This document shows, in pieces, positions 8,379 to 18,184 of a stretch of DNA of 64,000 nt. Each line of letters opens with the position of its first letter. Position 1 is the first letter of the stretch. The notes beneath the pieces are model-generated. The model ran no database searches. It was not told the DNA's origin and saw only the letters and a list, made by a program, of their open reading frames with translations. The stretch spans positions 242,320 to 306,319 of the forward strand of contig NZ_JASISY010000005.1 of the NCBI RefSeq assembly GCF_030063365.1, given 5' to 3'. Origin of the DNA: Cryobacterium sp. PH29-G1 (GTDB lineage: Bacteria; Actinomycetota; Actinomycetes; Actinomycetales; Microbacteriaceae). The position numbers and the translations under genes were made by a program.

Positions 8379-9536
8379 TCAGAGCCCGCCCGGCGACTTC
8401 AGGCCGGCACCGCACAGCGGAACGACGACAGTTTCTGCCGTGAGCAGGGCGGCAGCCACCGCCCAGGTAGTGCTTGCGGCGTCGTACGTTTGGTCGACGG
8501 CGGCGCGCACCGCGGCGAAACACACCGCCGAGGTCGGCTCCACGAAGAGCCCCTCGTTGGCGAGTTCCTGGCGTGCGGTTGCGGTTTGCTGGTCGGTCAC
8601 CGAAACGATGGTGCCGCCGGTAGCGCGTACGGCCCGCAGAATTTGCCGGCCTCGCGGCGGCGCCACAATGGCGATCCCCTCGGCGATGGTGGCGGCAGTG
8701 GGAACGACCGGTGGCACCTCGAGCCCCCGCGCCATCGCCTGTTCAAGCGGGGAACATGCCGCTGCCTGCACGGCGACGATCCGTGGCATCCGCTCGGCCA
8801 GCCCCGCGGCAACCAGTTCGGTGAAGGCGAGATAACAACCCAGCACCATGGTTCCGTTGCCGACCGGAACGACGACGGTTTGCGGCAGTGTGCGACCGTA
8901 CTGTTCCCAGATCTCATAGCCGTAGGTTTTGACGCCGTGCAGAAAATATGGATGGTAAACGTGGCTGGCATACAGCACACCGTTCTGTCCCGCCGCTTGC
9001 AGGGCCGCCGCCGAGGTATCCGACCGCGAGCCTGGCACCAACTCAACAGTGGCACCGTGAGCGCGCATCTGCGCGAGCTTTCCGGGTGACGTGGATTCGG
9101 GAACGTACACAGTGCAGTGGATGCCGGCTCGCCCAAAATAGGCGGCCATCGCCGTGCCGGCGTTTCCGCTGCTATCGACCATGGCTTCGTCAACGCCCAG
9201 CCGCTTGGCCAGGGTCGCGAGCACGACGGCGCCGCGATCCTTGAAGGAAAGCGTCGGAAGCAGAAAATCGAGTTTGAGTTGCACCTGGCCAAGCGCCCGC
9301 GAGGGTACGAGCGGCGACAGTCCCTCGCCCAGCGTGACGGTGGTGTCGGCCGCAATCGGCAGGACCTCGGCATAGCGCCACAGCGACGCGGAACGCGCGG
9401 TCAAGGCTGCGAGATCGAGTGTGCCGACGAACGGCACCACATCCAGGACACCACCACAGGTGCACTGCCAGGCCAGGCTCTGCACCGGGTAGAGTGTCGC
9501 ACATTCGGAACAGACAAGATCGGGAAGTTCAGTCAC
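8379..9536 (-). CDS. Threonine synthase-like PLP-dependent enzyme
   Basis: A 385-residue fold-type II PLP enzyme. A short N-terminal zinc ribbon (paired Cys in LVCSECATLY and WQCTCGG) precedes the catalytic domain, where LSFKDRGAVV carries the Schiff-base lysine and SSGNAGTAMAAYFGR the phosphate-binding loop. The chosen start is GTG at 9536, because GAGG lies 7-10 nt upstream. A longer frame could begin at a TTG at 9581 without a ribosome site. True threonine synthase and related lyases share this layout, and no thrA/thrB lies nearby, so the reaction is not certain. Confidence 0.82.
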   Translation of the reverse strand: MTELPDLVCSECATLYPVQSLAWQCTCGGVLDVVPFVGTLDLAALTARSASLWRYAEVLPIAADTTVTLGEGLSPLVPSRALGQVQLKLDFLLPTLSFKDRGAVVLATLAKRLGVDEAMVDSSGNAGTAMAAYFGRAGIHCTVYVPESTSPGKLAQMRAHGATVELVPGSRSDTSAAALQAAGQNGVLYASHVYHPYFLHGVKTYGYEIWEQYGRTLPQTVVVPVGNGTMVLGCYLAFTELVAAGLAERMPRIVAVQAAACSPLEQAMARGLEVPPVVPTAATIAEGIAIVAPPRGRQILRAVRATGGTIVSVTDQQTATARQELANEGLFVEPTSAVCFAAVRAAVDQTYDAASTTWAVAAALLTAETVVVPLCGAGLKSPGGL

Positions 9537-9793
9537 GCAGCACCTCGGCTTCCCGGTTTCCCGGCTGTTCAGATCAGACAACCGCTCCAGACTATCGGCC
9601 GAGCGCGGGTTCCGGCCGGGCGGGCTCGTGCGGGCCAGCGCGTGCCGTCGGCCACCCGATGCACGCAGCGCCGCAAAACCTCTCGATGCGTGTACGAAAA
9701 CCAGGCGATCGGCATAGGACTACCGATGGGCGAGGTCGATGAATATTGTCGAAACGATGTCCGCCCGGCGCATACCGTCGGTATTGTGTGTGC

Positions 9794-10399
9794 ATGCTGA
9801 TCGAACATCGAGGTAGCTGCCCGACCGTGCACGAGTCCGCTTACATTGCGCCAACCGCTGTGGTCAGCGGCGACGTGACGGTTGGGGCTGGGGTACGCAT
9901 CCTGCACGGCGCCGTGGTGACGGCCGAAGACGGTCCGGTCGTGCTGGGTGACAACGTGGTGGTGATGGAGAATGCTGTCATTCGGGGTCGCGCGGGGCAT
10001 CCGTCGATCGTGGGCAACTCCGTCATGATCGGACCGCACGCGCACGTGAACGGGTCGACCATAGGAGCGGATGCCTTCATCGCGACGGGGGCCGCGTTGT
10101 TTCCCGGCTCGGTGATCGGCAAACGCGCCGAGATTCGCGTAAATGGTGTCGTGCAGATTCGGACCAGGCTGCACGATGGAGCGGTCGTGCCGATCGGCTG
10201 GGTGGCTGTCGGCGACCCCGCGCAAATTCTGTCGCCAGATCGTCACGACGAAATCTGGACAATTCAGCGTGGGCTCAATTTCTTGAGCACCGTTTACGGC
10301 GTGGGCCGGGACGAGTCGATGCGTGAGGTCATGTCTCAACAGTCCGACTTCTACGGTGCGCATCTGGACGATCGGGTAATCGGCCCTGACACCGACTGA
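9794..10399 (+). CDS. Left-handed beta-helix (hexapeptide repeat) protein, gamma-carbonic anhydrase-like
   Basis: A 201-residue protein. Hexapeptide repeats run from about residue 12 to 130 (for example AYIAPTAVVSGDVTVGAG and GDNVVVMENAVIRG), the signature of the trimeric left-handed beta helix. HPSIVG and IGPHAHV give candidate metal-binding His residues, as in gamma-class carbonic anhydrases. The C-terminal ~45 residues are helical. The ATG at 9794 is chosen because the repeats begin soon after it. There is no Shine-Dalgarno, but TATTGT ends 6 nt upstream. Catalysis is unproven; acyltransferases share the fold. Confidence 0.8.
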   Translation: MLIEHRGSCPTVHESAYIAPTAVVSGDVTVGAGVRILHGAVVTAEDGPVVLGDNVVVMENAVIRGRAGHPSIVGNSVMIGPHAHVNGSTIGADAFIATGAALFPGSVIGKRAEIRVNGVVQIRTRLHDGAVVPIGWVAVGDPAQILSPDRHDEIWTIQRGLNFLSTVYGVGRDESMREVMSQQSDFYGAHLDDRVIGPDTD

Positions 10400-10488
10400 G
10401 TCAGCATCGCCTTCAGTGTGGCCCTGATCCTGCGGGGGAATTCGGTGCAGCGGCAGCACGTCGCATCCGCACCACGTATGGTGGGCAC

Positions 10489-10956
10489 ATGATTATTCGG
10501 CGCTACTGGCGCATCGCGGTGTTCGCACCGATTGTAGGATTTCTCATCGCGGCGGTCGTGGCTATCGCCATGACCAATGCGGGCAGCGGGGAGAACGAAT
10601 ATCGATTCTGGTTTGTCGTGCGCTCCATGGCGAACTACGGCGTGATTGGACTCGTCATCGGGGCAGTCGCGTTGCTCGGCGGCCTCGCCGCCGTGGTCGT
10701 GTTCGATCGACAGCTCACGAGAACAACGCGCGTTCGCACGGCTCTGGCCGCTCTCGGGGCAACACTCGGCGTGGTGCTGCTTTCTGTCGTCATCGCGATC
10801 GTTCTCACGATGATGGATGCCGGGGCGTATTCCGGCATAACCATCGCCTTTGGCGTGGTATTCGGTGTGGCAGCAAGCGTCGTGGCTGCCGTCATGGTGT
10901 TGTATGCGGAACGGCAGAGCCGCCCGGCGAAGCCCGTCAGCTCAAGCAAGCACTAG
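10489..10956 (+). CDS. Four-helix membrane protein of unknown function
   Basis: 155 residues with four predicted membrane helices (about 9-29, 50-73, 84-107 and 114-137) and a short basic C-terminal tail. No family is recognised. The ATG has no ribosome site, but TATGGT lies 6 nt upstream, suggesting a leaderless transcript. It stands alone between the beta-helix protein and a broken DUF2277 gene. Confidence 0.75.
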   Translation: MIIRRYWRIAVFAPIVGFLIAAVVAIAMTNAGSGENEYRFWFVVRSMANYGVIGLVIGAVALLGGLAAVVVFDRQLTRTTRVRTALAALGATLGVVLLSVVIAIVLTMMDAGAYSGITIAFGVVFGVAASVVAAVMVLYAERQSRPAKPVSSSKH

Positions 10957-10992
10957 GCACTTACAGACTTGCCGTTGCCGCCGGTAAGCCGC

Positions 10993-11177
10993 CTAGGCGG
11001 CAGCGAACCGTTTCGCCGAGCGCGCTTTAGCCTTGTCGGCCTCGACTTCACGGTTCTTCGGCGGTGCCGGGTCACGAGATCTTCCAGCAGGTGCCGCGAA
11101 ATATGCGCGATCTCGTGCACCTCATCGTCCGTCGCTGCGGGCTCAAAATTATGCAGGACATGAATGTTTCGGCACAT
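10993..11177 (-). pseudogene. Degraded DUF2277-family gene
   Basis: The N-terminus MCRNIHVLHNFEPAATDDEV matches the start of DUF2277 proteins (normally ~85-90 residues). The next residues, HEIAHISRHLLEDLVT, match the family only after a missing stretch of about 25-28 residues, so an in-frame internal deletion is inferred. After LVT the frame is wrong. The family C-terminus (PAPPKNREVEADKAKARSA and KRFAAA) appears in another frame and stops at 10993-10995. Two independent lesions argue for a pseudogene. The deletion size is estimated from remembered family members. Confidence 0.72.
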
Positions 11178-11263
11178 GCATTCAGGGTAGCCAGCCCTGT
11201 GGCCGGCTTCAAGACCCGGGCGTAGGATGCCCCTGTTCAGCCGGTTCGGACAGGAGGTGCGCT

Positions 11264-12082
11264 ATGCCCGCGCCCAGATCAGACGTCACTCCGGCCGGCA
11301 TCGCCGTGCGGCTGCGCGCTGCCGGCTGTGTCTTCGCCGAGGAAGAGGCCGACCTGCTGTTAACGGTCGATCAATCCCCGGCCGAGCTGAACGCCATGAT
11401 CGACCGCCGCGTCGCGGGCCTGCCACTCGAGCAAATTCTCGGCTGGGCCGAATTCTGCGGCCTGCATATCGTGATCGATCCCGGCGTTTTTGTGCCGCGT
11501 CGGCGCACCGAATTTCTGGTGGCAGAGGCTCTGACGCTCTGTTCCCAAGACGCCGTCATCGTGGATCTCTGCTGCGGATCCGGCGCGGTCGCCACCGCAC
11601 TGGCCACCACACTGGACACCACACTGGACACCACCCGGCCGGGACTACGACTGTTCGCCACCGACATCGATCCGGTGGCGGTGGCCTGTGCCAGGCGCAA
11701 TCTGGCCGGACGCGGAGAAGTTTTCGAGGGAGATCTGTTCGCCCCGCTGCCTCCGTGGCTCGAGGGTCACGTAAACATCATCGTGGCCAACGCGCCCTAT
11801 GTACCGACCGACGAAATCGCGCTCATGCCGGTCGAAGCCCGCAACTACGAGCCACGCGCCTCGGCCGATGGCGGCAACGACGGGCTTGACGTTCAGCGAC
11901 GCATCGTTGCGAGCGCATCACACTGGCTCGCTCCGAGCGGATGTCTGCTCATCGAGACCGGGCAGCGTCAAGCGGCGCAGACGGCCGAGATCTTCGCCCG
12001 CCAGGGGCTGCTCCCCCACATCGCCAGGAACGATGATCTGGACTCAACTGTCGTTAGCGGCCGGGCTCCTGCCACCCAATAA
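11264..12082 (+). CDS. PrmC-related protein-(glutamine-N5) methyltransferase, substrate unknown
   Basis: A 272-residue SAM-dependent methyltransferase. VDLCCGSGAVATAL is the SAM loop. NAPYVPT replaces the NPPY motif of PrmC/HemK and is typical of the related family TIGR03704, whose substrate is unassigned. PLEQILGWAEFCGL and VFVPRRRTEFL follow the HemK pattern. The start is the ATG at 11264, with GGAGG 6-10 nt before it. A 12-bp tandem repeat near 11610-11640 encodes a TTLDTTLDTT stretch next to the SAM loop that looks like a recent slippage expansion. Confidence 0.85.
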   Translation: MPAPRSDVTPAGIAVRLRAAGCVFAEEEADLLLTVDQSPAELNAMIDRRVAGLPLEQILGWAEFCGLHIVIDPGVFVPRRRTEFLVAEALTLCSQDAVIVDLCCGSGAVATALATTLDTTLDTTRPGLRLFATDIDPVAVACARRNLAGRGEVFEGDLFAPLPPWLEGHVNIIVANAPYVPTDEIALMPVEARNYEPRASADGGNDGLDVQRRIVASASHWLAPSGCLLIETGQRQAAQTAEIFARQGLLPHIARNDDLDSTVVSGRAPATQ

Positions 12083-12246
12083 CCTTGCCGCGAACGATGT
12101 CGGGGCCAGTCTGCGTCGCGGCCACCTCCTGAGATATCTATACCAGGTGAAGGCCTCCGGTTCAACACGTGAGAAGTGACCGAATTTGCGCGCCCGCACA
12201 ACGTGACGACCCAGTGAAATGCGGTACCACAAACTACGCTGGTGCA

Positions 12247-14391
12247 ATGACTTCTGGCCCGATCACTCCCCCCATCGCCGCTCCCCTCGCCGCGCGAAGG
12301 CCGCACCGCCGCGTTCACCACGACGATGTCTATATCGATGACTATGAGTGGCTGCGCGACAAGGACAGCCCCGAGGTTATCGCGCACCTCGAGGCCGAAA
12401 ATAGCTACACGGACGCCCGCACGGCCAACCAAGAGCCGCTGCGGAAGCAGATTTTCGACGAGATCAAGAACCGCACGCAGGAGACCGATCTCAGCGTGCC
12501 CGTTCGTCGTGGGGCGTACTGGTATTACACCCGCACGGTCGAGGGTCAGGAGTACGGCATCCACTGTCGCGCACCCATTAGCGGTCCCGACGACTGGTCC
12601 GCTCCCCTACTCGGTGATGCCGACCCCGCCAGTCCCGGTCTACCGGGCGAACAGGTGCTGCTCGATGACAATGCTGAAGCCGCAGGCCACGAATTCTTTT
12701 CACTGGGCAGCTTTGATCTAAGCGAAGACGGCACCCAGCTGCTCTACGCCGTCGACGTGGAGGGCGATGAGCGCTACACGATCCGGGTGCGCACCATCGC
12801 GACCGGTGAGAACCTGCCCGACGTCATTACGAACACCAGCGCCGGTGCCCTGTTCGATCCGAGCGGTCGCTACGTCTTTTACACCACCGTCGACGATGCC
12901 TGGCGGCCCGACACCGTGTGGCGGCATGAAATCGGCACCGCGCGCGACGCCGATACCAGCATTTTTCGTGAATCCGACGAGCGGTTCTGGGTGGGCGTGG
13001 GCATCACGCGCAGCCGCAAATTCCTCATGATCGAGGCCGGCTCGAGCGTCACAACCGAGTCCTGGGTGCTCAATGCAAGCGACCCGACCGGCGAGTTCGA
13101 AGTGGTCTGGCCCCGGCAGGACAACACCGAATATGACGTCGAACATGCCGTGATCGACAACGAAGACCGGCTGCTGATCGTGCACAACGGTGGTGGCGCC
13201 GTCAATTTTGAACTCGTCAGCGTGGCAGCACAAAACCCGCAGGGCGAACAGCGGATGCTTCTGCCGCACGACCCGAAGATCCGTCTCGAAGGCGTCGATG
13301 CCTTCGCCGATTTTCTCGTTGTGGAGTACCGCCGCGATGGGCTCACCCGCCTTGCCATCGACCGGCACGACGCGAGCGGCCTGACCGAACTCGACTTTGA
13401 CGAGCCGTTGTTCGCTGTGGGTTCGGCCGGTAATCCGGAGTGGACGCAGCCGACCCTGCGGTTCGGCTTCACGAGCTTTGTCACGCCGTCAACCGTGTTC
13501 GACCTTGTCGTGGCGACGGGCGAGCGGCGCCTGCTCAAACAGCAGCCCGTACTCGGCGGCTACGACGCCGGGCGCTACGAGCAGCGCCGCGAGTGGGCCA
13601 CCGCCGACGACGGCACCAGGGTGCCGATCTCGCTGGTCTATCGCCGCGACCTCGTCACGCCAGGCACGCCGGCCCCGACCTTGCTCTACGGCTATGGCTC
13701 CTACGAGCACAGCATCGACCCTGGATTCGGCATCGCTCGGCTCAGCCTGCTGGACCGCGGCATGGTCTTCGCTATTGCCCACGTGCGCGGCGGCGGTGAA
13801 CTCGGCCGTACCTGGTATGAAAACGGCAAGACGACGACCAAGCGCAATACCTTCACCGACTTCGTGGCCTGCGCCCAACACCTCATCGACGCCGGATTCA
13901 CCACCCCGGCGCAACTGGTCGCCGAGGGTGGCAGCGCCGGTGGCCTGCTCATGGGCGCCGTCGCCAATCTCGCACCCGAGCTCTTCGCCGGCATCCTCGC
14001 CGAGGTGCCGTTCGTTGATGCCCTCACCTCGATGCTCGATCCCGCCCTGCCGTTGACCGTGATCGAGTGGGACGAATGGGGCAACCCACTGCACGACGCC
14101 GAGGTGTACGCCTACATGAAGTCGTACTCCCCCGTCGAGAACGTACGCGCCGTCAGCTACCCGCCGATTATGGCCGTGACCAGCCTGAATGACACCCGCG
14201 TGCTCTACGTTGAACCGGCCAAATGGGTTGCCAAGTTGCGTGAAGTGGGCGCGGATGCCCTACTCAAGACCGAAATGTCCGCCGGCCACGGCGGCGTTTC
14301 CGGTCGGTACAGCGCCTGGCACGAACGTGCGTTCAACTACGCCTGGATACTCGGCGCCGCCGGCCTGAATCCGTCCGAGAGCGACAGTTAG
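12247..14391 (+). CDS. Prolyl oligopeptidase-family serine peptidase (oligopeptidase B-like)
   Basis: A 714-residue S9A peptidase that trims short peptides in the cytoplasm. The N-terminal beta-propeller covers about 1-430 and the C-terminal alpha/beta-hydrolase domain the rest. The triad can be placed at Ser563 (GGSAGG), Asp649 (NDTRV) and His681 (AGHGG). YEWLRDKDSPEVI near the start is typical of oligopeptidase B. The ATG at 12247 is preceded by TACGCT at 6 nt rather than a ribosome site. The stop lies 4 nt before the SNF2 helicase start, so the two genes are probably co-transcribed. Confidence 0.93.
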   Translation: MTSGPITPPIAAPLAARRPHRRVHHDDVYIDDYEWLRDKDSPEVIAHLEAENSYTDARTANQEPLRKQIFDEIKNRTQETDLSVPVRRGAYWYYTRTVEGQEYGIHCRAPISGPDDWSAPLLGDADPASPGLPGEQVLLDDNAEAAGHEFFSLGSFDLSEDGTQLLYAVDVEGDERYTIRVRTIATGENLPDVITNTSAGALFDPSGRYVFYTTVDDAWRPDTVWRHEIGTARDADTSIFRESDERFWVGVGITRSRKFLMIEAGSSVTTESWVLNASDPTGEFEVVWPRQDNTEYDVEHAVIDNEDRLLIVHNGGGAVNFELVSVAAQNPQGEQRMLLPHDPKIRLEGVDAFADFLVVEYRRDGLTRLAIDRHDASGLTELDFDEPLFAVGSAGNPEWTQPTLRFGFTSFVTPSTVFDLVVATGERRLLKQQPVLGGYDAGRYEQRREWATADDGTRVPISLVYRRDLVTPGTPAPTLLYGYGSYEHSIDPGFGIARLSLLDRGMVFAIAHVRGGGELGRTWYENGKTTTKRNTFTDFVACAQHLIDAGFTTPAQLVAEGGSAGGLLMGAVANLAPELFAGILAEVPFVDALTSMLDPALPLTVIEWDEWGNPLHDAEVYAYMKSYSPVENVRAVSYPPIMAVTSLNDTRVLYVEPAKWVAKLREVGADALLKTEMSAGHGGVSGRYSAWHERAFNYAWILGAAGLNPSESDS

Positions 14392-14395
14392 GGGA

Positions 14396-17110
14396 ATGTC
14401 GGATTCTGCGGGTACCCCGGCGAACGGGTCCGATCAGACACCGGCCTGGAAGCGCCTGGTACTGCCGCCGGAGCAGCCGCGCGGGGCATCCGCTCTGCCT
14501 AGAATCGGCAACTTCGGGCAGCCGCGGCCGGTGGCGACCGGGCCCAAGGTGCCGATGGGGCTGCAGTTCGAGCTGCGCGAGCAGACCCCGCGCACGAACG
14601 ACCGGTGGCGCGGGCCGACAGCCAAGCCGGTGAAAGCGCTCCTGGCCGGGCACGGCGAGTTTCGGCTCGGCGTGCGTCCGGTCATTCAGAACGCCAACGG
14701 CAACTGGGTACGCAGCAACGTCACCTGGAGCCACCTCGCCTTTCAACTGAACCGGTTCAACCTCGACCCCGAACACCACCGCTGGATCTCACAGTTCGCC
14801 GCGCTCTACAAGGCCGTGCGTGAGGTCTACACCAGCCAGGAAACCGATTGGATCTACCTCGACAATTTCACCAGCCCGCTGCTCTGGCCACTGCTGCGCG
14901 AAGCCGAGCAGCTGGGCATCGGCTTCGTCGGCAACAAGAAAGACGTCGTCGTGCGGGTCGCCTCGCTCGCCGAGGTCAGTCTCGACGCCTCCCAAACGGA
15001 TGCGGCCGGCCCGCTGACCCTGCAAGCCCGGCTGCACATCGACGGGGTCGGGCACGCGCTCGAGGCCGCCGGGATCATCGCCGGCCACGGGGTCTACAGC
15101 GTGCGCTTTGGCACGCCAACGGTGTTCACGCTGGCACCGACGTCGGGTCCGCTGAGCGGTGAACAGCGTCACCTGATCGCGCAGGTTGCAGCGGCCACGG
15201 TTCCCGCGGGCGATACCGCCGAGTTTCTCGACGAGGTCTACCCCGCCTTGCAGCGCCGGGTCGCCGTAACCAGCACGGATTCCACGGTGCGTTTTCCCGA
15301 GGTTATGCCCGAGAATTTTGAGCGCACCGAGGTTCCTCACCTCGTGATCACGACGGTGGAGACCGACCAGCGGGACTGGTTCGACCTGGGCGTCGTCGTG
15401 ACGGTCGGTGCCATCACCGTGCCGTTCGGTCCGCTGTTCAAGGCGCTGGCGAAGGGCCAAACCCGGTTGAAACTCGTCGACAACAGCTATCTCTCGCTCG
15501 AACAGCCCGAGTTTGAGCAGCTGCACGAGCTGATCGACGAAGCCCGCGCCCTGCGGGAATGGGAGACCGGCCTGCGCATCAGCCGCTACCAGGCCAGCCT
15601 GTGGAGCGATTTTGAGGATCTCGCCGACGAGACCGTGCCTGCAGTGTCCTGGCGCGCCGCTGCCGCGGGCCTCACCGACCTCAGCGGGGTCGACGCGATT
15701 GCGCTGCCCGACGGTGTGCACGCGACCCTTCGTGCGTACCAGCAGGAGGGGTTCGCCTGGCTCGCTTTTCTCTGGAAGCACCAGCTTGGCGGGGTGCTCG
15801 CCGACGATATGGGGCTCGGCAAAACCTTGCAGACCCTGGCCATGCTGGTGCACGCGAGCGCCTCGGGGGCTGGGCCGTTTTTGGTCGTGGCACCGACATC
15901 CGTTGTGGCGAACTGGCTGAACGAGGCGACCCGGTTCACGCCGGGGCTGCGCGTGCGCACCCTCACCGCCACCGAATCCAAGAGCCGCCTCCCCTTAGCG
16001 GATGCCGCGGCCGACGTCGACGTGATCGTCACCTCGTATGCGCTGTTCCGTCTCGATTTCGAGGCGTATCAGGCGGTGCACTGGGCCGGCCTCATTCTCG
16101 ACGAGGCACAGTTCGTGAAAAACCGCACGAGTCGGGCGTATGCCTGCGCCAAGGAGCTGAACACGCCATTCAAGGTGGCCATCACCGGCACCCCGCTGGA
16201 GAACAACCTGATGGATCTCTGGTCGTTGTTCAGCATCGTCGCGCCGGGATTGTTCGCGTCATCGCGCAAGTTCATTGAAGATTACGTGCGGCCCGTGACC
16301 CGCGGCGAGAGCCCGGAACGGCTCGCGAAGTTACGTCGCCGCATCCGCCCGCTGCTGCTGCGCCGTACCAAGGAGGTCGTGGCGCGCGACCTGCCGCCCA
16401 AACAGGAGCAGGAGCTGCAGATCGCGCTGAATCCCGCGCACCAAAAGCTCTATGACACGTTTTTGCAGCGTGAACGGCAGAAATTATACGGACTCATCGA
16501 CGAACTCGATAAGAACCGGTTCATCATCTTTCGCTCACTCACCCTGCTGCGACTGCTGAGTCTGGATGCTTCCCTCGTCGACCCGAAGTATGCCGGCATG
16601 CGCTCGAGCAAGCTGGACGCCCTGTTCGAACAGCTCGACGATGTCATCACCGAGGGACACAAGGCCCTCATCTTCAGCCAGTTCACGTCGTTTTTGAAGC
16701 TCGCAGCCGCCCGGCTCGACGCGCAGGGCGTGCCGTATTGCTACCTCGACGGGTCCACACTGCGGCGGAGCGAAGTGATCGACCGCTTCAAAAGCGGGGC
16801 GGCCCCGGTGTTTCTGATCAGCCTGAAAGCCGGCGGCTTCGGCCTCAACCTCACCGAGGCCGACTACGTTTTTCTACTCGACCCGTGGTGGAATCCGGCG
16901 ACGGAGGCGCAGGCCGTCGACCGCACCCACCGCATCGGCCAAACCCGCAATGTGATGGTTTACCGGCTGGTTGCCACCGGCACCATCGAGGAGAAGGTCA
17001 TGGCGTTAAAGGCACAGAAGGCGCAGTTGTTCACCGCGGTACTCGACGACGACGCTATGTTCAGCACCGCACTCACCGCCGACGATATTCGCGGCCTGAT
17101 CGAGCCCTAA
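14396..17110 (+). CDS. SNF2/Rad54-family DNA helicase
   Basis: A 904-residue SWI/SNF ATPase. An N-terminal region of about 440 residues (with a helicase-associated bacterial SNF2 domain) precedes two RecA lobes. Walker A is MGLGKT with Lys476, motif II is DEAQ at Asp569, motif III-like GTPLENNLMDLWSL follows, and the second lobe has LKAGGFGLNL and the motif VI region HRIGQ. Such proteins move on duplex DNA in repair or nucleoprotein remodelling. The gene begins 4 nt after the peptidase stop. Its TAA overlaps, on the opposite strand, the stop codon of the convergent aldo/keto reductase. Confidence 0.94.
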   Translation: MSDSAGTPANGSDQTPAWKRLVLPPEQPRGASALPRIGNFGQPRPVATGPKVPMGLQFELREQTPRTNDRWRGPTAKPVKALLAGHGEFRLGVRPVIQNANGNWVRSNVTWSHLAFQLNRFNLDPEHHRWISQFAALYKAVREVYTSQETDWIYLDNFTSPLLWPLLREAEQLGIGFVGNKKDVVVRVASLAEVSLDASQTDAAGPLTLQARLHIDGVGHALEAAGIIAGHGVYSVRFGTPTVFTLAPTSGPLSGEQRHLIAQVAAATVPAGDTAEFLDEVYPALQRRVAVTSTDSTVRFPEVMPENFERTEVPHLVITTVETDQRDWFDLGVVVTVGAITVPFGPLFKALAKGQTRLKLVDNSYLSLEQPEFEQLHELIDEARALREWETGLRISRYQASLWSDFEDLADETVPAVSWRAAAAGLTDLSGVDAIALPDGVHATLRAYQQEGFAWLAFLWKHQLGGVLADDMGLGKTLQTLAMLVHASASGAGPFLVVAPTSVVANWLNEATRFTPGLRVRTLTATESKSRLPLADAAADVDVIVTSYALFRLDFEAYQAVHWAGLILDEAQFVKNRTSRAYACAKELNTPFKVAITGTPLENNLMDLWSLFSIVAPGLFASSRKFIEDYVRPVTRGESPERLAKLRRRIRPLLLRRTKEVVARDLPPKQEQELQIALNPAHQKLYDTFLQRERQKLYGLIDELDKNRFIIFRSLTLLRLLSLDASLVDPKYAGMRSSKLDALFEQLDDVITEGHKALIFSQFTSFLKLAAARLDAQGVPYCYLDGSTLRRSEVIDRFKSGAAPVFLISLKAGGFGLNLTEADYVFLLDPWWNPATEAQAVDRTHRIGQTRNVMVYRLVATGTIEEKVMALKAQKAQLFTAVLDDDAMFSTALTADDIRGLIEP

Positions 17111-18132
17111 ACGGCGCTCGAAGCCGCCCACAGGTTGATGCCGTTGTCGACGGCGTGCACGTCGATGGCCGCCAACTCCTCCGCACTGAATTCGAGATTC
17201 TGCAGTGCCCCCACGTTCGACTCCAGCTGGGCCACCGATGAGGCCCCGACGAGCGCGCTGGTCACCTCGGAGTTGCGCAACACCCAGGCCAGGGCCAGCT
17301 GCGCGAGCGACTGACCGCGCGCGGACGCGATCTCCGTAAGGGCGCGAATGTGGGTCAGCGCTTCCTCGCTCACCATGGCTTTGTTCGCCGATCCGTCTCG
17401 GGCAACCCGGGAGTCCGCCGGGATACCGGCGAGGTAGCGGTCAGTGAGCAGCCCCTGAGCGAGCGGCGAGAACGCGATGCAACCGGCGCCGATATCTTCG
17501 AGGGTGTCGAGCAGGTCGTCTTCGACCCACCTGTTGAACATTGAATATGAGGGCTGGTGAATCAGCAACGGCGTGCCCAGATCAGCCAAAATGGCCGCTG
17601 CTTCCCTGGTGCGTTCGGGCGAGTAAGACGAGATTCCGGCGTACAGCGCGCGGCCACTCGTAACCGCAGTGTGCAGCGCCCCCATGGTTTCCTCGAGCGG
17701 GGTATCCGGGTCGGCACGGTGAGAGTAGAAGATGTCGACGTAGTCCACTCCCATCCGCGACAGCGACTGGTCCAGGCTCGACAAGAGGTATTTGCGGCTG
17801 CCGAAGTTGCCGTACGGGCCCGGCCACATGTCGTAGCCGGCCTTGGTCGAAAGCACGAGCTCATCGCGGTGACTCTTAAAGTCCTCGCGATACAGCTGGC
17901 CGAAGTTTGTTTCGGCTGCCCCGTAGGGCGGACCGTAGTTGTTCGCGAGGTCGAAGTGAGTGATGCCGAGGTCGAAAGCCCGACGCAGGATGGCTCGCTG
18001 CGTTGCGAGCGGCTTGTCGTCGCCGAAGTTCTGCCACAGGCCAAGCGAAATAGCGGGAAGTTTGAGGCCACTGCGCCCGATGCGACGGTATGGCAGGGAA
18101 TCGTAGCGTGATTCGTTCGGAAGATACGTCAT
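17107..18132 (-). CDS. Aldo/keto reductase (YghZ/glyceraldehyde-3-phosphate reductase type)
   Basis: A 341-residue NADPH-dependent TIM-barrel reductase. The catalytic tetrad is visible as Asp in THFDLANNYG, Tyr in NNYGPP, Lys in LSTKAGYD and His in YSHRAD. NYGPPYGAAE and GYDMWPGPYG are typical of the YghZ branch, which reduces L-glyceraldehyde-3-phosphate and methylglyoxal. The C-terminal GASSVAQLESN binds the NADPH phosphate. It is convergent with the SNF2 gene and overlaps its stop. The exact physiological aldehyde is not known. Confidence 0.92.
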   Translation of the reverse strand: MTYLPNESRYDSLPYRRIGRSGLKLPAISLGLWQNFGDDKPLATQRAILRRAFDLGITHFDLANNYGPPYGAAETNFGQLYREDFKSHRDELVLSTKAGYDMWPGPYGNFGSRKYLLSSLDQSLSRMGVDYVDIFYSHRADPDTPLEETMGALHTAVTSGRALYAGISSYSPERTREAAAILADLGTPLLIHQPSYSMFNRWVEDDLLDTLEDIGAGCIAFSPLAQGLLTDRYLAGIPADSRVARDGSANKAMVSEEALTHIRALTEIASARGQSLAQLALAWVLRNSEVTSALVGASSVAQLESNVGALQNLEFSAEELAAIDVHAVDNGINLWAASSAV

Positions 18133-18184
18133 CCGATTATCATTCCATTCTTTGCGCGAAGATCGAGTAGCGGTGTGTCATCGG

